Source: Flavobacteriales bacterium
GTDB lineage: Bacteria; Bacteroidota; Bacteroidia; Flavobacteriales; Crocinitomicaceae
Direction of reading: 5' to 3'
NCBI GenBank assembly: GCA_947375085.1
Contig: CANCEQ010000236.1
Span: 1 to 5,186, forward strand
DNA length: 5,186 nt
Part shown: in pieces, positions 1 through 5,186 of the stretch
Layout: each line of letters opens with the position of its first letter
How positions within the stretch are numbered: the first letter of the stretch is position 1
The notes under the pieces: generated by a model
What the model was told of the DNA's origin: nothing
Database searches by the model: none
The model's input: only the letters and a program-made list of their open reading frames with translations
Position numbers and translations under genes: made by a program

Positions 1-777
1 TTGGCAATGCGTGTACATACTACAGATAAAGCTGATAAATGGTTAGTAGCTGGACGTGGTGTATTGCATTTATCAGTTTTGATTGAAACAATGCGTCGTG
101 AAGGATATGAATTACAAGTTGGTCAGCCACAAGTTATCTTAAGAGAAATCGATGGTAAAAAATGTGAACCAGTTGAGGAATTAACAATCGATTTACCAGA
201 AGAATTCAGTGGAACAGCTATTGAAGCAGTTTCTACAAGAAAAGGAGAGATGACAAATATGGAACCGAAAGGAACGCGTATGACGATTCAATTCCAAATT
301 CCTTCAAGAGGTATTATTGGTTTAAGAAATTACTTATTGACACAAACAGCTGGTGAAGCAATTATGACTCACCGTTTCTTAGAATACCAACCTTACAAAG
401 GTGAGATTCCAGGACGTCAAAATGGATCGTTGATTTCTATGGAGCAAGGTACATCAATTCCTTTCTCTATCAATAACTTACAAGAAAGAGGTCGTTTCTT
501 CGTTTCACCAAATGAGAACATCTATGAAGGACAAGTAATTGGAGAAAATTCAAGAGCTGGAGACATGGTTGTAAACGTTACAAAAACGAAAAAAATGTCA
601 AATATGCGTTCTTCGGGAGCTGATGATAAAGTGAAATTAATTCCACCTATCAAATTCAGTTTAGAGGAGTGTTTAGAGTATATTCAAGGAGATGAGTATG
701 TTGAGGTTACGCCAGAGAACTTACGTATCCGTAAAATACACTTGAAAGAATCTGATAGAAAAAGAGCAGGGAAATAA
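1..777 (+). CDS. typA: Translational GTPase TypA/BipA, C-terminal part (5'-truncated by window edge)
   Basis: TypA/BipA is a ribosome-binding GTPase of the EF-G/LepA class that acts on the 70S ribosome and helps 50S assembly and growth under stress or cold. Only about 258 residues are here; family members have about 600, so the GTPase domain, the beta-barrel domain and the start of the EF-G domain V-like region lie to the left. The fragment matches remembered E. coli BipA closely: GRGVLHLSVLIETMRREG at residues 18-35, PSRGIIG at 101-107, RQNGSLIS at 139-146, YEGQVIGENSR at 175-185, NMRSSG at 201-206 and EVTPENLRIRK at 235-245. The last four lie in the C-terminal domain specific to this family. 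The TTG at position 1 is an internal leucine codon, not a start. The reading frame is intact to TAA at 775-777. Its base composition is less AT-rich than the genes downstream, as expected for a well-expressed housekeeping gene. A terminator follows 23 bases after the stop. Confidence 0.97.
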   Translation: MAMRVHTTDKADKWLVAGRGVLHLSVLIETMRREGYELQVGQPQVILREIDGKKCEPVEELTIDLPEEFSGTAIEAVSTRKGEMTNMEPKGTRMTIQFQIPSRGIIGLRNYLLTQTAGEAIMTHRFLEYQPYKGEIPGRQNGSLISMEQGTSIPFSINNLQERGRFFVSPNENIYEGQVIGENSRAGDMVVNVTKTKKMSNMRSSGADDKVKLIPPIKFSLEECLEYIQGDEYVEVTPENLRIRKIHLKESDRKRAGK

Positions 778-800
778 TTCCTGATTTTTAAATAAGATTG

Positions 801-849
801 AACCCAAGTTATTTGTTTTGTAATTCAAAATGAATAACTTGGGTTTTTT
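801..849 (+). terminator. Rho-independent terminator of typA
   Basis: A perfect 13-bp stem pairs 801-813 (AACCCAAGTTATT) with 833-845. A 2x2 internal loop (814-815 / 831-832) leads to a second 5-bp stem, 816-820 with 826-830, capped by a 5-base loop. A run of six T (844-849) follows, its first two bases also being in the stem. It lies just after the typA stop and has no A-rich tract on its left side, so it should work mainly in the + direction. Confidence 0.9.
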
Positions 850-861
850 GTTGAAAGACTG

Positions 862-889
862 TTGACAAACATTCATAGAAAAGTACAAT
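862..889 (+). promoter_or_regulatory. Candidate promoter for the TPR gene
   Basis: TTGACA (862-867) and TACAAT (884-889) are separated by 16 bases and lie about 70 bases ahead of the TPR gene start, just after the typA terminator. The pair resembles a classical sigma-70 promoter. It lacks the TAnnTTTG -7 element expected in Bacteroidota, although the TTG of the upstream element fits the -33 motif. A near match to the -7 element, TAACTTTA at 908-915, has no TTG at a suitable distance. A promoter is expected here because the terminator isolates this gene from typA, but its exact position is uncertain. Confidence 0.35.
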
Positions 890-958
890 AATCACTGTTT
901 TTTTTCGTAACTTTAAATTAGTTAAACACGAATAGATAATAGCTTAATACGAACGATT

Positions 959-2368
959 ATGTTTGATGACGATGAAGAAGATGACGGATACTTCGAAGGG
1001 AATCTAAATGAAGATATCGAACGTTTCGAAGCGTATTTGAAAGGGGAAGAGTCTTTAGGTTTTTTAGATAGTGATAGATTGGAAGGTTTAGTTGATCACT
1101 ATTTAATTACAAGTCAATATAATAAAGCGAAAATTTGTGCAGAGCATGCTTTGTCTCAGTTTTCATTTAATATTATTTTCTCGTTACGGTTAGCTCAGGC
1201 AATGTCTGCAATGGGACATTTAAAAGAGGCTTTAGGAGTTATTTCTCAAATTGAAAAAACAGAACAGCCAAATTGTGAAATTGTTTTAACAAAGGCATCT
1301 ATCTTTAGTCAATTAAGAGATTCTAAAAACGCTATAAAATATTTTAAGGAATCATTGGCTTTATCGGAACCAGAAGATAAAGATGAGATTTACCTCGATT
1401 TAGCGATGGAATATGAAAATATCAATGATTATAAAAATGCATTGGTTATTTTGATTGAAGCTATAAAATACAATCCAAAAAATGAAGGGGCTATTTATGA
1501 ATTAGCTTTTTGTTATGATCAATTAGGTGATTATGAGAAAGCAATTAAATGCTATTCAGATTTTATAGATGAAAATCCGTATTCGTTTACAGCTTGGTAT
1601 AATTTAGGAAATGCTTATTCTAAGTCAGAAGATTTTGAAAAAGCAATTTGGGCATATGATTATTGTATTTTAATCAATGAGGATTTTGGTCCCGTTTATT
1701 TTAATCTAGGAAATGCTTATTTGTCAATGGATAAATTTCAATTGTCGATTGATGCGTTTAATAAGTGTATGGAGTTAGACGGAGAAGATCCTGTTGCGCT
1801 TTGTTACATTGGTGAAGCTCATGAACAATTAGGTGAATTAACCTTGGCGAAAGAGTTTTATAAACAAAGTTTAGAATTAGCTCCTTTGTTACCAGATGCA
1901 TGGTTAGGTCTTGGTATCGTTGAAGATTTAGAAGGACGAACTAAAGAAGGGATAGTGCTTATAAATAAAGCAATTGAATTAGATCCTGAAAATGCTGGTA
2001 TTTATTCTGTTTTAGCAGGTGCTTACGAGAAACTAGAAGAATTTGATTTGGCTAGAGAGTATTATTTATATGCCTTAAGGTTAGATAATTCAGATCAAGA
2101 ATGTTTGACTAGTTATGTGAATTTATTAAATAAGCTTTCATACCAAGAGTCTTTGGGTTATATCGCTGATTTTATTTTAGAAAATCCAGAAAATTCAGTC
2201 GCTCCATTGTTGAAAGTGAATATTTTATGGAAGTTAGGAAGAAAAGAAGAAGCTTTGCATTTATTTTCAGAATGTGCTTTTGATGATAAAGAAAATGCTA
2301 AAGAAATCTTTGAACTTTACCCAGAGTTTAAGGAGTTTAGAGAGTTTTTAGAATTAACTGAAGAGTAA
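959..2368 (+). CDS. Tetratricopeptide repeat (TPR) protein, cytoplasmic
   Basis: This 469-residue protein consists almost wholly of TPR helix pairs, which stack into a superhelix that binds other proteins; the partner is unknown. From about residue 41 to 445 I count roughly 11-12 repeats. Seven are in strict 34-residue register: the helix-A cores begin near 144, 178, 212, 246, 280, 314 and 348 (for example AWYNLGNAY at 212-220 and VYFNLGNAY at 246-254), each followed by an A-x-x-x-Y/F/L type helix B and an NP/DP turn. The N-terminus is very acidic (MFDDDEEDDG) and there is no signal peptide, lipobox or membrane segment, so it should be cytoplasmic. ATG at 959 is the first start codon after an in-frame stop at 923-925. 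No enzymatic domain is visible. It precedes the ComA gene by 64 bases with no hairpin terminator between, so partial co-transcription is possible. The TPR assignment is firm; the biological role is unknown. Confidence 0.93.
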   Translation: MFDDDEEDDGYFEGNLNEDIERFEAYLKGEESLGFLDSDRLEGLVDHYLITSQYNKAKICAEHALSQFSFNIIFSLRLAQAMSAMGHLKEALGVISQIEKTEQPNCEIVLTKASIFSQLRDSKNAIKYFKESLALSEPEDKDEIYLDLAMEYENINDYKNALVILIEAIKYNPKNEGAIYELAFCYDQLGDYEKAIKCYSDFIDENPYSFTAWYNLGNAYSKSEDFEKAIWAYDYCILINEDFGPVYFNLGNAYLSMDKFQLSIDAFNKCMELDGEDPVALCYIGEAHEQLGELTLAKEFYKQSLELAPLLPDAWLGLGIVEDLEGRTKEGIVLINKAIELDPENAGIYSVLAGAYEKLEEFDLAREYYLYALRLDNSDQECLTSYVNLLNKLSYQESLGYIADFILENPENSVAPLLKVNILWKLGRKEEALHLFSECAFDDKENAKEIFELYPEFKEFREFLELTEE

Positions 2369-2381
2369 ACAAATTGATTTA

Positions 2382-2414
2382 TTGTTTTCTGTTATTCTAA
2401 AATTATTAACTTTG
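2382..2414 (+). promoter_or_regulatory. Bacteroidota-type promoter ahead of the ComA gene
   Basis: A perfect match to the Bacteroidota -7 element TAnnTTTG is seen as TAACTTTG at 2407-2414. A -33 TTG lies at 2382-2384, with 22 bases between, within the 17-23 range I recall for Flavobacterium. Transcription would begin near 2420, giving a leader of only about 10-15 bases before the ATG at 2433. It probably drives the ComA, WD40 and DUF2459 genes. An imperfectly explained inverted repeat, TTAAC-N5-GTTAA (2406-2420), overlaps the -7 element. Confidence 0.55.
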
Positions 2415-2432
2415 GGTTAAGATATTAAAAAA

Positions 2433-3254
2433 ATGAATTTCGAATTACCGTTTATACCAGAAAGAACAACAAAACCTCGTCAAAAAGGATTAACGATGAT
2501 GATGGACAAAGGTCTTAGTTTTCGTGAATCTGAAGATTTTATCTCAGCATCAGGACATTTAACTGATATTGTGAAATTTGGTTTTGGTACTGCTTTCGTT
2601 ACGAATGATTTACAAAAGAAAATAGATTTATACAAAGAAGCAGGGATTAAACCTTATTTTGGAGGAACTTTATTTGAATCATTCTATGCGAGAGGAATGG
2701 TTGAAGATTATCTTCGAGTATTAGATAAATTTAAATTAGAATTAGCTGAAATTTCAGATGGTTCTATTATTATGAATCATGCTGATAAATGTGAGTTAAT
2801 TCATCGTTTTTCGAAAGAAAGAACAATCATGTCTGAAGTAGGTTCAAAAGATTCTGGAATTATTGTTTCTCCTAGTAAATGGGTAAAAATGATGAGTACT
2901 GAATTGGAGGCTGGTTCTTGGAAAGTAATTGCAGAAGGAAGAGAAGCTGGAAACGTTGGGGTGTTTAGACCGAACGGTACAGCTCATACTTATTTGATTA
3001 ATAAAATTATATCTAAAGTTGATCCAGGAGATATTCTTTGGGAAGCACCTCAAAAAAATCAACAAGTTTGGTTTATTAAATTGTTTGGTGCGAATGTGAA
3101 TCTTGGAAATATTGGTCCAAACGAAATGATTCCTTTGGAATGTTTACGTTTAGGTTTAAGAGGAGATACTTTCTTTGATTTTTTACCTTCAGATTATGCA
3201 GATCGTTTACGTCAAGTAAATGATGAAAATGTAGAGGAGGAAGAAGAAGCTTAA
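2433..3254 (+). CDS. comA: Phosphosulfolactate synthase family protein (ComA)
   Basis: ComA enzymes add sulfite to phosphoenolpyruvate to make (2R)-3-phospho-sulfolactate, the first step of coenzyme M synthesis in some methanogens; the Bacillus YitD homologue feeds sulfolactate production. This 273-residue protein is slightly longer than the usual 250-260 and is a cytoplasmic TIM-barrel type. Family signatures run along its whole length: KPRQKGLTMMMDKG at 14-27, KFGFGTA at 48-54, PYFGGTLFE at 74-82, EISDGSI at 106-112, SEVGSK at 134-139, KVIAEGREAG at 164-173, ILWEAPQKNQQVWFIK at 201-216, NVNLGNI at 221-227 and GLRGDT at 241-246. No key block appears missing, so it is probably active. The C-terminus ends in an unusual acidic tail (six Glu, then Ala, at 267-273). 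The ATG at 2433 sits just after a Bacteroidota-type promoter. No phosphatase (ComB), ComC or coenzyme M gene is nearby, so the end product is unknown. The plant heat-stress protein HSA32 belongs to the same family, so a non-catalytic or stress role cannot be excluded. Confidence 0.93.
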   Translation: MNFELPFIPERTTKPRQKGLTMMMDKGLSFRESEDFISASGHLTDIVKFGFGTAFVTNDLQKKIDLYKEAGIKPYFGGTLFESFYARGMVEDYLRVLDKFKLELAEISDGSIIMNHADKCELIHRFSKERTIMSEVGSKDSGIIVSPSKWVKMMSTELEAGSWKVIAEGREAGNVGVFRPNGTAHTYLINKIISKVDPGDILWEAPQKNQQVWFIKLFGANVNLGNIGPNEMIPLECLRLGLRGDTFFDFLPSDYADRLRQVNDENVEEEEEA

Positions 3255-3258
3255 ATTC

Positions 3259-4143
3259 GTGTTTAAAAAAATACTTGAAATTTCTGGTCATGCTGGTGCT
3301 GTTTACACAGGGGCAGTTGACCAGAATTTTTTATATTCAGGAAGTGCTGATCGCTATGTAACTAGATGGAATATTGATAATGGTGAACAAGATAAGTTTG
3401 CTATAAAAATGGATCAATCGGTTTATGCACTTGAATTTATTTCTGAAAACATTCTTGCTGTTGGATTGTCAAATGGATCGTTGTATTTATTTGATATAGA
3501 AGCTAAAAAAGAGTTAAGGCATTTTGTTCAACATATTAAAGCCATTTTTTCGATAACTTCAAATTCCATAAAAAATCAGTTTTATGTAGGTGATGCTGAT
3601 GGGAATTTATCAGTTTGGAACTCAAAAACGTTAGAGTTGCTTATTTATATTCCGTTAGATTGTGGTAAAATTCGAGATATAGCTGTAAATGATCAGGGTG
3701 AATTAATTAGTGTTAGTTGTCAAGATGGCACTACTCGTATTTTTGAAACGGTTGGATTTAATGAAATTGTTACGTTGAATACACACAATGGAGGCTCAAC
3801 TGTTTCTTGTTTTGATCTCAATTATCCTCAACAAATTTTGACAGGAGGGAAAGATGCCTATTTGAGTTTATGGAATTGGGAAACTTCAAATTTGATAAAA
3901 AATATTCCAGCTCATAATTATGTAGTATACGATATCTGTTTTCTAGATTCTGATTTTTTTGCAACTGCTAGTAGAGATAAGACGATAAAAATATGGGATG
4001 CTAAAACTCATAAGGTAGTACAGAGATTAGATGCTAAATTAGGAGGACACAAACATTCAGTGAATAAATTAGTTAAACTAAATGATGAAATGTTTGCTTC
4101 ATTTGGAGATGATAAGAGAATTATTATTTGGTCAAAAAAATAA
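3259..4143 (+). CDS. WD40 repeat protein, single seven-bladed beta-propeller
   Basis: The 294 residues make up seven WD40 repeats and almost nothing else, predicting one closed cytoplasmic beta-propeller that serves as a protein-binding platform. Blades centre on residues 10-37 (GH...SADRYVTRW), about 54-79 (degenerate, ends YLFD), 92-120 (H...GDADGNLSVW), about 137-162 (degenerate, ends TRIF), 176-205 (H...GGKDAYLSLW), 219-247 (H...ASRDKTIKIWD) and 263-291 (GH...FGDDKRIIIW). The N-terminal strand (residues 2-9) could complete the last blade. No signal peptide or membrane segment is seen. The start is GTG at 3259, four bases after the ComA stop: an in-frame TAG at 3232-3234 leaves no ATG or TTG upstream, and the next in-frame ATG (3409) would delete blade 1. 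The A/G-rich stretch at 3234-3249 encodes the Glu tail of ComA and is too far away to be a ribosome binding site. Tight spacing suggests co-transcription and perhaps coupled translation with ComA. The binding partner is unknown. Confidence 0.93.
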   Translation: MFKKILEISGHAGAVYTGAVDQNFLYSGSADRYVTRWNIDNGEQDKFAIKMDQSVYALEFISENILAVGLSNGSLYLFDIEAKKELRHFVQHIKAIFSITSNSIKNQFYVGDADGNLSVWNSKTLELLIYIPLDCGKIRDIAVNDQGELISVSCQDGTTRIFETVGFNEIVTLNTHNGGSTVSCFDLNYPQQILTGGKDAYLSLWNWETSNLIKNIPAHNYVVYDICFLDSDFFATASRDKTIKIWDAKTHKVVQRLDAKLGGHKHSVNKLVKLNDEMFASFGDDKRIIIWSKK

Positions 4144-4155
4144 ATCGTTTTTATC

Positions 4156-4851
4156 ATGATTTTACCTATAGTCATTAAAATTTTAAAGCGAATTGCGCTA
4201 ATTTTTCTGATTGGAATAGAGTTTTTTATTTCTTTTATAACTTTTTATTTGACTGTTTCTCTTGTTTTTATGAGTTTAGCTGTAGGGGAAGAGTCTAAAA
4301 ATAAGGAGATTACTGTTTATATGAAGTCAGATGGGATTCACACGGATTTCGTTTTACCAGTTAAAAATGAATTAAAAAATTGGGAAGACACCTTTCTTTT
4401 TGAGAATGCTAAAAATGTAGATTCTACTTCTAAATTTATATCAATAGGCTGGGGGGATCAAGGTTTTTTCTTAAATACACCTCAATGGGCAGATCTAACT
4501 TTTTCAACAGCTTTTAATGCTTGCTTTTATTTAGGTAAATCAGCAATCCATACCAATTATTTAAAAGAATTAGATTTTCATTATAAACATGTAAAATTTC
4601 AAATTTCAAAAAAAGAATATCATCTACTTTGTAATTATATTGAGAAGAGTTTGAAATATTCAAAAAATAAATATCCGATTTGTATTAAAGGCAGAGGGTA
4701 TTGGGATACAGATGCGTTTTATGAGTCAAACGGAAGTTACGGTTTATTTAACACATGTAACTCGTGGATTAATTCAGGATTAAAAACAGCTGGTTTAAAG
4801 GCTTGTTTATGGTCTCCTTTAAATTCTGGAATATTTCATAAGTATCAATAA
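4156..4851 (+). CDS. DUF2459 / TIGR02117 family protein, N-terminal membrane anchor
   Basis: This 231-residue protein resembles the DUF2459 (TIGR02117) family, first noted near urease genes in some bacteria; its function is not established. A very hydrophobic stretch at residues 12-43 with Lys/Arg just before it (K8, K11, R12) predicts one long or two short membrane helices, leaving the rest most likely outside the inner membrane. Recognisable family blocks follow: KSDGIHTDFVLPV at 57-69, SIGWGDQGFFLNTPQWADL at 96-114, IHTNY at 131-135, YWDTDAFYE at 182-190 and NTCNSWINSGLKTAGL at 199-214. H62 and C201 look like the best catalytic candidates if the protein is a hydrolase. The ATG at 4156 is the first start after the WD40 stop codon, which lies in the same frame 12 bases upstream, so the two genes are probably co-transcribed. 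The gene is very AT-rich (17 G+C in the 60 bases from 4381), more so than typA, which may reflect low expression. No urease gene is in the window. Confidence 0.85.
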   Translation: MILPIVIKILKRIALIFLIGIEFFISFITFYLTVSLVFMSLAVGEESKNKEITVYMKSDGIHTDFVLPVKNELKNWEDTFLFENAKNVDSTSKFISIGWGDQGFFLNTPQWADLTFSTAFNACFYLGKSAIHTNYLKELDFHYKHVKFQISKKEYHLLCNYIEKSLKYSKNKYPICIKGRGYWDTDAFYESNGSYGLFNTCNSWINSGLKTAGLKACLWSPLNSGIFHKYQ

Positions 4852-4968
4852 ATCAATTGTTTAATCTTATCTTTTATTCTAATTGTTAATAACTTTATAT
4901 TTTTGTTGATAAAAATGTAACCAAACAAAAGTTCTTCCGTAAACGGGAATGTATCAAATGTTTAAGTT

Positions 4969-5166
4969 ATGAATGTTAGACCAGTAGAGATGATAAATAA
5001 TTCGATAAAAATAGCGGAATATAAATTGAATTTACACAAAATTCAAGGAGTGAAAAGTACATTAGATGTATTTCAAGTAGCTCAATTAATGGATACTATT
5101 AAATATGGTGATTCTGTAAAGAGACCACAAAATAGTTCTATCTTTTACAATATCAGCGCTAATTAA
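4969..5166 (+). CDS. Small hypothetical protein, 65 residues
   Basis: I do not recognise this product. The frame is open from ATG 4969 to TAA 5164-5166, with codon choice like that of its neighbours (AAT, AAA, TTA, GTA frequent), which supports a real gene. The protein is mixed charged and polar with no signal peptide, membrane segment or cysteine. Residues about 10-46 could form amphipathic helices, and the end (RPQNSSIFYNISAN) looks unstructured. Internal in-frame ATGs exist at codons 8 and 41. The 117 bases ahead of it contain no clear terminator for the upstream gene and only an unpaired -7-like element (TATTTTTG, 4898-4905), so its transcription is unclear. A seven-codon reading frame (4949-4972) ends within its start codon. 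It could be a genuine small protein, a remnant of a longer gene, or a chance reading frame. Confidence 0.5.
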   Translation: MNVRPVEMINNSIKIAEYKLNLHKIQGVKSTLDVFQVAQLMDTIKYGDSVKRPQNSSIFYNISAN

Positions 5167-5186
5167 GATTTTGTATAGTTGAAATG

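Noticed and set aside
1..3. TTG as a start codon for the first gene
   Set aside because: Alignment from memory with BipA places it at an internal leucine within the domain V-like region; the gene continues to the left.
2369..2432. Terminator after the TPR gene
   Set aside because: No GC-containing hairpin followed by a T run is visible; the gap is better explained by a promoter.
2844..3065. 73-residue reading frame on the minus strand
   Set aside because: Lies wholly inside the well-supported ComA gene, and its product is rich in Phe, Asn and Ser with no family resemblance; antisense shadow.
3234..3249. AGGAGG as a Shine-Dalgarno sequence for the WD40 gene
   Set aside because: It ends about 18 bases before the GTG and simply encodes the Glu tail of ComA; Bacteroidota also make little use of such sites.
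3076..3291. 71-residue reading frame on the minus strand
   Set aside because: Antisense to the end of ComA and the start of the WD40 gene; low-complexity Leu/His/Phe-rich product caused by the complement of AT-rich and Glu-rich codons.
4854..4893. Possible terminator after the DUF2459 gene (CAATT ... AATTG arms)
   Set aside because: Only 5 AT-rich base pairs around a loop of more than 20 bases and no T run directly after; not convincing.
4890..4905. TAACTTTA and TATTTTTG as a -7 promoter element for the 65-residue gene
   Set aside because: No TTG lies 17-23 bases upstream of either (spacers would be about 12 or 30), and such strings are common in AT-rich gaps.

Overview
The window looks like a piece of an AT-rich Bacteroidota chromosome, most likely Flavobacteriia. 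The reasons are strong A+T codon bias, no useful Shine-Dalgarno sequences ahead of the starts, a promoter of the Bacteroidota TTG / TAnnTTTG type ahead of one gene, and the character of the proteins. This placement is an inference from sequence style; no rRNA or species marker is present. All supported genes are on the + strand.

Layout. Positions 1-777 hold the C-terminal part (about 258 residues) of the translational GTPase TypA/BipA, which continues to the left of the window. It ends at a clear Rho-independent terminator (801-849). A possible promoter lies in the following gap. The next gene (959-2368) encodes a 469-residue cytoplasmic protein made almost entirely of tetratricopeptide repeats (TPR). 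After a 64-base gap containing a good Bacteroidota-type promoter comes a compact three-gene group: a phosphosulfolactate synthase family protein (ComA, 2433-3254), a seven-repeat WD40 beta-propeller protein starting at GTG only 4 bases later (3259-4143), and a membrane-anchored DUF2459/TIGR02117-type protein 12 bases further on (4156-4851). A 117-base gap without a convincing terminator precedes a small unidentified gene (4969-5166, 65 residues). No gap exceeds 300 bases, and I see no tRNA, rRNA, CRISPR array, insertion sequence or attachment site.

How the genes may work together. typA is a separate, terminated housekeeping unit. The spacing of ComA, WD40 and DUF2459 suggests one transcript from the promoter at 2382-2414, possibly also reached by read-through from the TPR gene, since no hairpin terminator separates them. 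The only enzyme with an assigned reaction is ComA (sulfite plus phosphoenolpyruvate to phosphosulfolactate). TPR and WD40 proteins are usually protein-binding scaffolds. A joint role is possible but cannot be proven here.

The most interesting points are a ComA homologue with no coenzyme M or sulfolactate partner genes beside it, its placement with two scaffold-type proteins, and a conserved His/Cys pair in the DUF2459 protein that could be a permuted papain-like active site. I found no clear evidence of a wholly new system.
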